From assembly GCA_008501785.1 (NCBI GenBank), contig QQUD01000797.1:1-22838 (forward strand): a stretch of 22,838 nt of DNA. The letters run 5' to 3'. The notes below the pieces were generated by a model, which was not told the DNA's origin, ran no database searches, and saw nothing but the letters and a program-made list of their open reading frames with translations. A program made the translations under genes and the position numbers. Shown here one piece after another: positions 1-7,231 of this stretch; within the stretch, counting starts at the first letter, position 1, and each line of letters starts with the position of its first letter. Source of the stretch: Chloroflexota bacterium. Its GTDB lineage: Bacteria; Chloroflexota; Anaerolineae; Promineifilales; Promineifilaceae.

Positions 1-477
1 TTCTGCCATGTTATCAGCAGCAACGGCAGCAGCGGCCAGATTGTCGGTTGCGGCAGTCGAAAGCGGAATATCACTGTCTACACCAGAGTCAAAACCAATT
101 ACCGGAATGCCCAACTCCTGTGCTTTTTCTAGTTGTGGAATCAAAGCCTGGGTGTCTAGTGCGGCCAAACACAAGGCTGCGGGATTTTTATCCAGTGCAA
201 CCTGGACCATTTCGACCTGCTTGTCAACCTGGGCTTCTGTTTCAGGGCCTTCAAAGGTAATCGTCACGTCGTAATCTACGGCAGCTTGTTCTGCACCTGC
301 CCGAACGGCTTGCCAGAATTGATGCTGGAATCCTTTGGAAATAACCGCAATATATCGTTCTCCTTCAGCAGCGGTATCGGCTCCTGCAGCAGGCTCATCA
401 CCGGTTGATGAACAACCAATTACAATAAACGACATCAGTAACAGCGTTACAAAAATGGTAAAGAATTTAGCTTTCAT
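1..477 (-). CDS. Sugar ABC transporter substrate-binding lipoprotein (ribose/RbsB type), C-terminus cut by window edge
   Basis: Reading leftwards from the ATG at 477, the frame stays open for 159 codons to the window edge. Seen: a basic start (MKAK), a hydrophobic stretch and a lipobox VIGC with Cys22, so a lipid-anchored extracytoplasmic protein. An acidic Ala-rich linker follows, then a periplasmic-binding fold typical of ribose/xylose/rhamnose binders (RYIAVISKGF near 41, FWQAVRAGAEQAA, GIPVIGFDSGVDSD). A strong ribosome site (AGAGGAG) lies about 10 nt before the start. Known of the family: such proteins deliver a pentose or hexose to an RbsA/RbsC-type transporter, whose genes would lie further left. 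Inferred: because LacI, DeoR and rhamnose genes are adjacent, L-rhamnose or a related sugar is a plausible ligand. Ligand identity cannot be read from this part. Confidence 0.9.
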   Translation of the reverse strand, partial: MKAKFFTIFVTLLLMSFIVIGCSSTGDEPAAGADTAAEGERYIAVISKGFQHQFWQAVRAGAEQAAVDYDVTITFEGPETEAQVDKQVEMVQVALDKNPAALCLAALDTQALIPQLEKAQELGIPVIGFDSGVDSDIPLSTAATDNLAAAAVAADNMAE

Positions 478-685
478 TATAAGAATATCTCCTCTTTAAG
501 AACGTTTTGCACAAAGTGGTTCGCTGTCTGGAAATTTCAACGAACCGTAAAGTAGACGCTTTCACAAGCGTGCCTGGGTTGGAATCATTACCAAAAATAT
601 TCACACCATATGCTCTCCTCGGGCAAAGTAGTGGCATCATCTTGATGAGGCGTTTCTGCGATCTGCCAACCTTCGCATTAATTGT

Positions 686-701
686 CACAATCCATATTGT
701 G
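686..701. promoter_or_regulatory. Inverted repeat CACAAT-N4-ATTGTG, possible operator
   Basis: Two 6-bp arms are perfectly complementary around a 4-bp centre, about 210 bp upstream of the binding-protein start. The size (16 bp) and even symmetry resemble LacI/GntR-type sites, but the half-site differs from the LacI operators elsewhere in the window. The function is unproven. Confidence 0.35.
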
Positions 702-722
702 TCGTTTTGTAAAGAACATCGG

Positions 723-821
723 GTCTCCAAGAATTCAGGAGGAGTGGAGGCTTTAGCCGGAATAGTCTCGTGAGAACCGGCTAAAGCCTCCACTCCAAAC
801 CTCACGAAATCCTGAAGAACC
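723..821 (-). repeat. 99-bp hairpin (MITE-like) element, copy A
   Basis: A perfect 20-bp stem (741-760 with 777-796) encloses a 16-nt loop. Further imperfectly complementary flanks carry GAATTC on one side and AGGATTTCG on the other. The reverse complement aligns end to end with 14389-14487, also 99 bp: stem arms are identical, loops match at 12 of 16 positions, and flanks are closely similar. No coding capacity is convincing. It is a non-autonomous dispersed palindromic element. Confidence 0.85.
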
Positions 822-885
822 AAAATATCAAGCTGAAAAGATCAGGTGTTAGACGGAAACGGCCGTTTTCATACCACCTACCCAC

Positions 886-1899
886 CTACTCTTTTGGCGG
901 TGGCGCACTTGACTGCCTGATAAATATTTCAGTCGGTAAAATCAGCTTTTGGAACGAATCGAGACCTTCATCCTTGAGTCGCGCCAGCAATAATTGCGTC
1001 GCTTTATATCCCATCTCATAAGCGGGTTGTACAGCAACCGTTAAAAATGGTGCTGGATAAATAATGACAGGAAAATCATCAAATGAAACAATCGATACAT
1101 CCTCAGGAATTCGCAAGCCAACATGAGCAAACTGGTGCAGCACTCCGTTCGCAATAAAGTTATTGATCGTCAAAAATGCTGTTGGTTTCGGTACAAGCTG
1201 CAATGCTGCCTCAGCCAATTCAGCCCCCATCTGTTGATCATTAAACGATCCCCAAAATACATTTTTCATACTTTGGTTCAGTCCAGCTTCTTGCAACGCA
1301 TGACAAAATCCAGCCACACGTTCAATTGAAGTGGATACATCTTTAGGTCCGGCCATTGCCGCGATATGTTTATGCCCCAGCTCAATCAGGTGACGTGTTA
1401 ATTGGTAAGCGCCACCAAATGAATCGCCACGGATCATATCAACATTGTCACTGGGTACATCCCGATCTAAAACAACCACGGTAATTTTCTGTTTTTGGAT
1501 GCGTTCGACAGGGTTAATGGAACTATGAGTGGGCACAAAAATAATGCCGTCGATACGCCGCTTCAACAGCATCGTCAGGTATTGATCCTGTTTTTCACTT
1601 GACTCATCAGTATTACAGAGGATAACGCTGTACCCATTCTCATGAGCGGCATCTTCAACCCCGCGCGCAATAGTTGTCCAAAAGGGGTTTGTAATATCGG
1701 TAAGCACCAATGCCAACGTTTTTGTTTGATTAAAGCGCAAGCTTTGCCCTAACATGTTTGGCACGTAACCAAGTTCTTGAATCGCTGCTTCGACCCGCGC
1801 ACGCGTTTTTTCGCTCACGTAGCTTGCATTATTAATAACGCGAGAAACGGTAATGGGGGCCACGCCAGCTTTTTTGGCAACATCCCGAATAGTAGACAT
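886..1899 (-). CDS. LacI-family transcriptional repressor, paralogue 1
   Basis: This 337-residue protein begins with a LacI helix-turn-helix (TIRDVAKKAGVAPITVSRVIN, residues 3-23) and a hinge (YVPNMLGQSL). A periplasmic-binding-like effector domain follows (NPFWTTIARGVEDAA, GIIFVP, DRDVPSDNV) and reaches the usual LacI length. The start is supported by GGAG/GAGG upstream and by homology at residue 2. It is a close paralogue of the protein at 7232-8236: 47 of the first 61 residues are identical, with Ile16 against Met16 in the recognition helix. Its own promoter carries two tandem operators, which suggests autorepression. It lies between a DeoR gene and a sugar-binding lipoprotein gene on the same strand. 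The inducer is probably a sugar of the rhamnose/uronate group, but this is inference. Confidence 0.93.
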   Translation of the reverse strand: MSTIRDVAKKAGVAPITVSRVINNASYVSEKTRARVEAAIQELGYVPNMLGQSLRFNQTKTLALVLTDITNPFWTTIARGVEDAAHENGYSVILCNTDESSEKQDQYLTMLLKRRIDGIIFVPTHSSINPVERIQKQKITVVVLDRDVPSDNVDMIRGDSFGGAYQLTRHLIELGHKHIAAMAGPKDVSTSIERVAGFCHALQEAGLNQSMKNVFWGSFNDQQMGAELAEAALQLVPKPTAFLTINNFIANGVLHQFAHVGLRIPEDVSIVSFDDFPVIIYPAPFLTVAVQPAYEMGYKATQLLLARLKDEGLDSFQKLILPTEIFIRQSSAPPPKE

Positions 1900-1932
1900 A
1901 AATCCTCAACTCCGCCCGTGTCGAATTCAGTA

Positions 1933-1960
1933 TGGTACGCGTGTCATGGTACGCGTGCCA
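1933..1960 (-). promoter_or_regulatory. Two abutting 14-bp LacI-type operators
   Basis: Read on the minus strand, TGGCACGCGTACCA (1960-1947) is followed directly by TGACACGCGTACCA (1946-1933). Each is a near-palindrome centred on ACGCGT. They begin at the last base of the -10 box and lie 34-61 bp before the LacI start, as expected for autorepression. Confidence 0.75.
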
Positions 1961-1988
1961 TTGTAATTTATTCACAAATTAAAGTCAA
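1960..1988 (-). promoter_or_regulatory. Sigma70-type promoter of LacI paralogue 1
   Basis: On the minus strand, -35 TTGACT (1988-1983) and -10 TACAAT (1965-1960) are separated by 17 bp. The first operator shares the final T of the -10 box, so repressor binding would block initiation. Confidence 0.75.
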
Positions 1989-1995
1989 AATGATT

Positions 1996-2778
1996 TCAAT
2001 TTTCTTTTGCAACGAGGATTTCAACACCTTGCCGACGAAAAGCGTTTATTAACTGCGGTGGCGCACCCTCATCCGTAACTATGCGAGAGACGTCAGACAG
2101 AGGCACTATCGTAGCGAGTGAAGTACGGCCAAACTTGCTGCCATCAACGACTGCAATCACCTCTATACAACGAGAAATGACAGTTTGTTTAATTTCCACC
2201 TCGATTAATGGCGAATCCATCAGGCCCCCTGACCCAGAAATACCCCATGCCCCTAAAAACGCTTTATCAAAATAAAAGCGGCTCAAAACATCATTGGCGA
2301 CTAAACCAGCAATCGAGCCGGTTGAACTGCGCACCCTACCGCCCGTTAACACAACTTCAAGATGGGTACAGCCTAACATCTCTAAGGCAGTCCAAATTCC
2401 TGTTGTCACAACAGTAATATTGTACAAATCTGTGCGCCGTTTCAGCGCCTGCCCCACCGCAATGGCAGTTGTGCTCGCATCCAGCAAAATGGATTCACCA
2501 GGCTGCACAAGCGAAGCAGCTAGCCTACCAATCCACTGCTTTTCTGCAGCCTTGATTCGCTGTCGCACATTAATGGAGTTTTCTTGACGAGTGCGTTCAT
2601 CTCCTAGCCGTGCCCCACCATGCGTACGCACGACTTTTCCCTTTTCTGCCAGCAAGTTTAAATCACTGCGAATGGTTACCGGAGATACTGAAAAGTGCGT
2701 ACTCAATTCTGCAACCGTTACGCTTTGCTTTTGCAACATGAGCTGAATAATTTGTTCATGTCTTTCTTCTATCAACAT
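1996..2778 (-). CDS. DeoR-family transcriptional regulator (probable rhamnose regulator)
   Basis: This 260-residue protein has an N-terminal winged helix of DeoR type (ERHEQIIQLMLQKQSVTVAELS, then SPVTIRSDLNLLAEKGKVVRTHGGA). A DeoR sugar-phosphate-sensing domain follows, with the characteristic LLDASTTAIAVGQAL and VVLTGGRV segments. I chose ATG at 2778 because AAGG sits 9 nt upstream. The in-frame TTG at 2784 is only 3 nt from that site. The gene is divergent from rhaA, and the shared gap has a promoter for each gene and a palindrome over the rhaA promoter. Known: DeoR proteins usually repress sugar operons and respond to a phosphorylated intermediate. Inferred: control of rhaAB, with L-rhamnulose 1-phosphate as a possible effector. 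Confidence 0.9.
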   Translation of the reverse strand: MLIEERHEQIIQLMLQKQSVTVAELSTHFSVSPVTIRSDLNLLAEKGKVVRTHGGARLGDERTRQENSINVRQRIKAAEKQWIGRLAASLVQPGESILLDASTTAIAVGQALKRRTDLYNITVVTTGIWTALEMLGCTHLEVVLTGGRVRSSTGSIAGLVANDVLSRFYFDKAFLGAWGISGSGGLMDSPLIEVEIKQTVISRCIEVIAVVDGSKFGRTSLATIVPLSDVSRIVTDEGAPPQLINAFRRQGVEILVAKEN

Positions 2779-2822
2779 CCGCAAATACCTTGATTTAAAC
2801 TGTTTCCCTATTGATTGCTGGT

Positions 2823-2851
2823 ATTATAATTCACTTTCACAAATCTTTCAA
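2823..2851 (-). promoter_or_regulatory. Promoter of the DeoR gene
   Basis: On the minus strand, -35 TTGAAA (2851-2846) and a perfect -10 TATAAT (2828-2823) have a 17-bp spacer. The box ends about 45 bp before the ATG at 2778. Confidence 0.75.
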
Positions 2852-2861
2852 TTATCTTCAT

Positions 2862-2892
2862 TTGCCTTTCGTTTGGTTATGATTTATCATAA
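2862..2892 (+). promoter_or_regulatory. rhaA promoter overlapped by a perfect palindrome (probable DeoR operator)
   Basis: TTATGAT-TT-ATCATAA (2877-2892) is a perfect 7+2+7 inverted repeat. A plausible rhaA promoter, TTGCCT (2862-2867), 17 bp, TATCAT (2885-2890), runs through it. The palindrome ends 21 bp before rhaA. Binding here would repress rhaAB directly. Assignment to the adjacent DeoR protein is inference. Confidence 0.6.
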
Positions 2893-2912
2893 TAATGTGA
2901 TCGGGGAAATGT

Positions 2913-4175
2913 ATGAAAAGCAATAACGTAGAAAAAACATATGTTTTGGCGAAAGATCGGTACGCTGAATTGGGCGTCGATACAGATGCAGTCCTTGCTC
3001 AATTAGCAACCATATCAATCAGCTTGCATTGCTGGCAAGGGGATGATGTTGGAGGCTTCGAAGACCCAGATCGGGGATTGAGTGGCGGCATTTTGGCCAC
3101 CGGCAATTACCCTGGTAAAGCACGTAATGCCAACGAACTTCGGGCTGATTTGGATAGGGCGTACAGCCTTATTCCTGGCAACCATCGGTTAAATCTACAT
3201 GCCATTTACCTGGAAGCAGATAAAAAGGTGCCGCGTAATGAGATTGAACCAAAACATTTTGCCAAATGGGTTCATTGGGCAAAAGAGAACAATCACGGGA
3301 TTGACTTTAATCCAACTTGTTTTTCGCACCCATTGGCCGATGATGGATTTACGCTTTCTCATGCAGATGCAGGCATTCGGAACTTTTGGGTTGCGCATTG
3401 CATTGCCAGTCGGGAAATTGGTGCTTATTTTGGGAAAACGCTTGGTACGCCAGCGATTACCAATTTCTGGATTCCCGATGGCTACAAAGACACCCCTGTA
3501 GATCGTGCTGCCCCACGCCAACGCCTGAAAGAGTCACTTGATGCTATTCTGGCCCACCCCATTAATCCAGCCCACAATCTCGACGCAGTGGAATGTAAAC
3601 TGTTTGGCATTGGTTCTGAAAGTTATGTGGTTGGTTCACACGAATTTTACATGGGATATGCCATCCAAAATCAAACGCTGCTTTGTTTGGATGCAGGTCA
3701 TTTTCATCCAACAGAACTGATTTCCGACAAAATATCATCGATACTGCTCTATGTGCCTCAGCTGCTGCTGCATGTAAGTCGAGGGGTCCGTTGGGACAGT
3801 GATCACGTGGTGACGCTAACCGAAGAACTACAAGCGATTATGCAAGAAATTGTGCGGGGTAATTATCTGGACCGGACTCATATTGGCCTTGACTTTTTTG
3901 ATGCTAGCATCAACCGTGTCGCTGCCTGGACTATCGGTACGCGCAACACGCTGCTGGCGCTGCTCATGGCGCTGCTGCAGCCGACAACACGTTTGCGAGA
4001 ACTGGAACAAGCGGGTGATTTTACAGCACGTTTGGCCTTGCTCGAAGCATTAAAAGGGATGCCATTTGGCGCTGTGTGGGATTATTACTGTTACCAACAA
4101 GATGTCCCTGTGGGTATTTCTTATCTGGAAGAGATTCGCAGGTATGAAAAACAGGTGCTGATTTTACGGGAGTAG
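2913..4175 (+). CDS. rhaA: L-rhamnose isomerase
   Basis: This cytosolic metal-dependent isomerase converts L-rhamnose to L-rhamnulose, the first step of phosphorylated rhamnose breakdown. The 420-residue product matches the E. coli RhaA length (about 419) throughout. Visible signatures are [14 protein letters not shown] near residue 38, the [10 protein letters not shown] and [10 protein letters not shown] strands, [10 protein letters not shown], and the metal-site segment RWDSDHVV near 291. A GGGGA ribosome site sits about 7 nt before ATG. rhaB follows after 2 nt, so the pair is co-transcribed. The upstream palindrome suggests DeoR control. This is the E. coli-type enzyme and not the shorter Pseudomonas/RhaI type. 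Confidence 0.97.
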   Translation: MKSNNVEKTYVLAKDRYAELGVDTDAVLAQLATISISLHCWQGDDVGGFEDPDRGLSGGILATGNYPGKARNANELRADLDRAYSLIPGNHRLNLHAIYLEADKKVPRNEIEPKHFAKWVHWAKENNHGIDFNPTCFSHPLADDGFTLSHADAGIRNFWVAHCIASREIGAYFGKTLGTPAITNFWIPDGYKDTPVDRAAPRQRLKESLDAILAHPINPAHNLDAVECKLFGIGSESYVVGSHEFYMGYAIQNQTLLCLDAGHFHPTELISDKISSILLYVPQLLLHVSRGVRWDSDHVVTLTEELQAIMQEIVRGNYLDRTHIGLDFFDASINRVAAWTIGTRNTLLALLMALLQPTTRLRELEQAGDFTARLALLEALKGMPFGAVWDYYCYQQDVPVGISYLEEIRRYEKQVLILRE

Positions 4176-4177
4176 GT

Positions 4178-5617
4178 ATGGCGAAGAAGACGGTTTTAGC
4201 AGTCGATTTAGGAGCCGAATCTGGACGCGTGATAGCTGTGGCGTTTAACGGCCGTTCCCTCACCCAAAAAGAACTCCACCGATTTCCCAATATAGCTGTG
4301 ACCATTAATGGCACCCTGCATTGGGACTTTTTACGTTTGTGGCATGACATTCAGGTTGGTATTGAAAAAGGCAAAGCGTTAAACCCGGCCAGCATTGGGG
4401 TGGACACCTGGGGTGTTGACTTTGGCTTGCTCGACAAACAAGGAAACCTGATCGGCAATCCAGTTCATTATCGAGACAGCCGCACCGATGATATGATGGC
4501 CCGCGTGCTTGATAGCGTGTCTAGGGCAGAAATCTTTGCACAAACTGGCATTCAGTTTCTGGCGCTTAATACCCTGTATCAACTCATGAGCCTCGTGGAA
4601 AACAACTCCCCGCAGCTTGACATTGCCGACACCTTGCTGTTTTCACCTGATTTGATCAACTACTGGCTGACAGGCCAAAAAGTGAGTGAGTTGAGCATTG
4701 CCTCCACGTCTCAAATGTATGATCAGCTAACGAACACATGGGCAACCGGTTTATTAGATAAGCTAACCATCCCCCACCACATCTTGCCAGAAGTTGTGCC
4801 CTCGGGAACCCACCTGGGTGACTACGAGGGCATTCCGGTGATCGCTCCTGCTTGTCATGATACAGGCAGCGCTGTCGCCGCCGTCCCCACCACAACGGCC
4901 GATTTCGCCTACCTCAGCAGCGGTACCTGGAGTCTGCTTGGTTTAGAACTGCCACAGCCCATTATTTCCGATGCGGCGTTGTCCGCTAATGTCACCAATG
5001 AAGGTGGCGTGTATGGTACGGTTCGGCTGTTGAAAAATTTGATGGGCATGTGGTTATTGCAGCAAAGTCGTGCGGCATGGGCCGCACAGCACGAATCGTT
5101 TTCTTACGCAGAACTGGTAGAAATGGCCCAAAAAGCGCAGCCGTTCCGCTCATTTATCAACGTCAACGATCCGCTTTTTATGAAACACGGTGATATGCCC
5201 AAACGGATTCAATCATTTTGCCAACATACCAGGCAACCTGTGCCACACAGCAAAGGTGAAATTGTACGGTCGATTTTGGAGAGTCTAGCAATGGCCTATC
5301 GTGAAACATTGGCGAAGATTACGGCCGTTTCCTCCCACCAAGTCAATGTCATTCACATCGTCGGCGGCGGCTGTCAAAACAAACTGCTTAATCAAATGAC
5401 CGCCAATGCGACAGGAGTGCCTGTTGTTACTGGCCCGATTGAAGCAACCGTTATCGGCAATGCGGTCGTGCAGCTCATTGCCCTGGGCGAAATTGCCGAC
5501 ATCAATCAAGCACGCAGCATCATCGCCCACATGGATGAATTGGAACAGTATGAACCGCAAGAAACGGCCGTTTGGGAAGAGGAATACGGCCGTTATCAGG
5601 AGATAATCCACAGATGA
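4178..5617 (+). CDS. rhaB: Rhamnulokinase (FGGY family)
   Basis: This enzyme phosphorylates L-rhamnulose with ATP to L-rhamnulose 1-phosphate. The 479-residue protein has the FGGY layout: an N-terminal nucleotide-binding start (VLAVDLGAESGR, residues 6-17), DTWGVDFGLLD near 75, HDTGSAVAAVP, the phosphate-binding YLSSGTWSLLGLE segment, and a C-terminal VIHIVGGGCQNKLLNQMTAN block. It starts 2 nt after the rhaA stop. The last few codons (EIIHR) and the stop lie inside the left arm of a CCACAGAT-type repeat, so insertion of that element appears to have rewritten the C-terminal tail. Three ACGGCCGT octamers lie in its last 300 bp. Confidence 0.96.
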   Translation: MAKKTVLAVDLGAESGRVIAVAFNGRSLTQKELHRFPNIAVTINGTLHWDFLRLWHDIQVGIEKGKALNPASIGVDTWGVDFGLLDKQGNLIGNPVHYRDSRTDDMMARVLDSVSRAEIFAQTGIQFLALNTLYQLMSLVENNSPQLDIADTLLFSPDLINYWLTGQKVSELSIASTSQMYDQLTNTWATGLLDKLTIPHHILPEVVPSGTHLGDYEGIPVIAPACHDTGSAVAAVPTTTADFAYLSSGTWSLLGLELPQPIISDAALSANVTNEGGVYGTVRLLKNLMGMWLLQQSRAAWAAQHESFSYAELVEMAQKAQPFRSFINVNDPLFMKHGDMPKRIQSFCQHTRQPVPHSKGEIVRSILESLAMAYRETLAKITAVSSHQVNVIHIVGGGCQNKLLNQMTANATGVPVVTGPIEATVIGNAVVQLIALGEIADINQARSIIAHMDELEQYEPQETAVWEEEYGRYQEIIHR

Positions 5618-5830
5618 CACAGAGGGCACAGATTTTAGGGGGAAAGAAGACGAATCGTGATCCACAAACATATGCCATTATTGGTGCTGGCATGGAAGTT
5701 CACAAACAATTATCTTAAGGCATCTGGTTTTAAAAAAGGTCTCCTTCTCAACTTTGGCTCATCATCATTAGAATACAAACGCTTTGTTTATTAAACGAGG
5801 AAAAATCTGAGTAATCTGAGAAATCTGTGG
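5606..5830. repeat. CCACAGAT-type inverted repeats bounding a degenerate insert
   Basis: The left arm (5606-5636) starts ATCCACAGATGACACAG and ends CACAGATTTT. The right arm (5801-5830) is its approximate reverse complement, ending AATCTGTGG. About 165 bp of decayed GxxExxY-type coding sequence lies between them. The left arm contains the rhaB stop, and the right arm abuts the aldolase start. Similar arms commonly flank GxxExxY genes in Chloroflexota and Planctomycetota, from general knowledge and not from a search. Confidence 0.7.
5614..5794 (+). pseudogene. GxxExxY-family protein, internally deleted remnant
   Basis: From ATG 5614, which overlaps the rhaB stop as ATGA, the frame reads 34 residues including [19 protein letters not shown], the conserved start of GxxExxY proteins. 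It stops at 5716. In the +1 frame from 5708 the text continues [28 protein letters not shown] and a stop at 5792, the conserved end of the same family. The middle, about 70 residues including the name-giving G-x-x-E-x-x-Y motif, is missing, with the junction inside CAAT at 5707-5710. This is a deleted, frameshifted relic. Family members are small proteins of unsettled function. Confidence 0.8.
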
Positions 5831-5838
5831 AAAAAATA

Positions 5839-7125
5839 ATGAACTTTCAACTATTACACCCCCGCGACCAACTCGTCGCCATTATGAATCGAATTTACCA
5901 CAACGGTATGACCACGCTCAGCGGTGGTAATCTTTCTATCAAAGACAGCAGTGGTGACATCTGGATTACCCCATCTGGTATCGATAAAGGGACCTTAACA
6001 CCCAAGGACATCATGTGTGTGCAAGCAGATGGCACAATCATCGGCCCACACAAGCCTTCAATCGAATATCCGTTTCATCGAAAAATTTACGAACTGCGCC
6101 CTGATTTCCAGGCCATCGTGCATGCCCATCCTCCAGCGCTAGTCTCCTTCAGCATCGTGCGCCAAGTGCCGGATACCCGCATCATTCCCCAGGCCAATCG
6201 GGTGTGTGGCCCGGTGGGGTATGCACCCTATGCGCTTCCCGGCAGCGAAAAGCTGGGCGAAAACATCGCCGCCACCTTTGCCGAAGGGTACAACATCATC
6301 ATCCTTGAAAACCACGGCATGGCAGCAGGCGCAGCCAACTTGCTGGATGCATTCCATCGGTTAGAAACGCTCGACTTTTGTGCGCGGACACTGATTCGGG
6401 CACGGGCGTTGGGCGAGGTGAATACACTGTCTGAACCAGCATTAAATTTATTTGACCACCATCACAATGATTTGCCGGAATTTGTGCCAACCATGCACAA
6501 CAGCCGCGAACGTGAACTGCGCCAGCAAATCGCGGAAATTGCCGCACGCGCCTATGATCGCCAATTGATGATCAGCACTGAGGGCGTCGTGTCGGCGCGG
6601 CTGGATGAGCACAGCTTTTTGATTACACCAACCGGTGCAGATCGGCATATCGTGGCGATTGAAGATGTGGTGCTGGTACAAAATGGCAGGCGCGAAGCAG
6701 GCAAGCTGCCCAGCCGTTCGGTGAAATTGCATCAAGCCATTTACGCTAAACATCCTGGCATCAACTGCGTCATGACGGCACAATGTCCAAATGCCACGGC
6801 TTTTGCCATCACAGCCTCTCAGTTTGATTCGCGCACGATTCCCGAAAGCTTCATTTTATTGCGTGATATTCCGCTGATTCCATTCAAGATGCTCTATACC
6901 GAAGCCCATAAAGTGGCCGACATGGTTTCGATTAGCACGCCCGTCATTATGGTGCAAAATGATTGTGTGCTGGCAGTCGGAACGGATGTATTGAATGCGT
7001 TTGACCGGCTGGAAGTGGCCGAGTTTAGCGCAAAATCGTTGATTGATACGGCCGTTATTGGCCAACTCGTCCCCATCGGGGATGAAGAGATTCGTGATTT
7101 AGAAGTAGCGTTTTCGCTAACGTAA
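5839..7125 (+). CDS. Tandem class II aldolase/adducin protein, probable L-rhamnulose-1-phosphate aldolase with degenerate second domain
   Basis: The 428-residue product is two class II aldolase domains in a row (about 1-205 and 215-428). Domain 1 has the zinc/catalytic set of the fuculose/rhamnulose-phosphate aldolases: Glu76, His95, His97 and His159. The spacing (19, 2, 62) is nearly that of FucA. In domain 2 the aligned positions are Ser294, Thr313, Gln315 and Asp375, so it cannot hold the metal. Single-domain relatives are about 215-275 residues. ATG 5839 is preferred; an upstream in-frame GTG (5827) lies in the repeat arm. Position after rhaAB points to cleavage of L-rhamnulose 1-phosphate to DHAP and L-lactaldehyde. 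Substrate assignment is from context. The inert half may be structural or regulatory. Confidence 0.85.
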   Translation: MNFQLLHPRDQLVAIMNRIYHNGMTTLSGGNLSIKDSSGDIWITPSGIDKGTLTPKDIMCVQADGTIIGPHKPSIEYPFHRKIYELRPDFQAIVHAHPPALVSFSIVRQVPDTRIIPQANRVCGPVGYAPYALPGSEKLGENIAATFAEGYNIIILENHGMAAGAANLLDAFHRLETLDFCARTLIRARALGEVNTLSEPALNLFDHHHNDLPEFVPTMHNSRERELRQQIAEIAARAYDRQLMISTEGVVSARLDEHSFLITPTGADRHIVAIEDVVLVQNGRREAGKLPSRSVKLHQAIYAKHPGINCVMTAQCPNATAFAITASQFDSRTIPESFILLRDIPLIPFKMLYTEAHKVADMVSISTPVIMVQNDCVLAVGTDVLNAFDRLEVAEFSAKSLIDTAVIGQLVPIGDEEIRDLEVAFSLT

Positions 7126-7148
7126 CAGGGATAGGAATAATCGCCGTC

Positions 7149-7176
7149 TTGACAAATATCAAACAAGCACTACAAT
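7149..7176 (+). promoter_or_regulatory. Sigma70-type promoter of LacI paralogue 2
   Basis: A consensus -35 TTGACA (7149-7154) and -10 TACAAT (7171-7176) have a 16-bp spacer, upstream of the LacI gene at 7232. The layout matches the promoter of the first LacI gene. Confidence 0.8.
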
Positions 7177-7203
7177 GTTACGGTTAACATGTTATGCGTA
7201 ACA
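7176..7203 (+). promoter_or_regulatory. Two abutting 14-bp operators TGTTA-N4-TAACA
   Basis: TGTTACGGTTAACA (7176-7189) is followed at once by TGTTATGCGTAACA (7190-7203). Arms are perfect in both. The first site begins at the last base of the -10 box, exactly as in the first LacI promoter, so autorepression is the likely function. Confidence 0.78.
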
Positions 7204-7231
7204 TATCATAATTACCAGTGAAGGAGATGAC

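Larger units (their letters stand above)
478..885. other. Intergenic region between binding protein and LacI gene
   Basis: This 408-nt gap holds three recognisable things: a perfect CACAAT-N4-ATTGTG inverted repeat (686-701), one copy of a 99-bp hairpin element (723-821), and an ACGGCCGT palindrome (859-866) just past the LacI stop codon. I saw no convincing -35/-10 pair for the binding-protein gene. Open frames across the gap overlap the hairpin element and show no protein-like composition. Confidence 0.6.

Noticed and set aside
559..577. Possible extra LacI paralogue 1 operator in the binding-protein leader (AGGCACGCTTGTGA on the minus strand)
   Set aside because: It matches only part of the 14-bp site and lacks symmetry.
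467..823. 118-codon minus-strand frame and 88-codon plus-strand frame across the binding-protein upstream gap
   Set aside because: Both run through the hairpin element or the leader of the binding-protein gene and show no domain-like composition.
5827..5838. GTG start for the aldolase
   Set aside because: It lies in the inverted-repeat arm and would add only four residues, so ATG 5839 is preferred; the ribosome site is weak either way.
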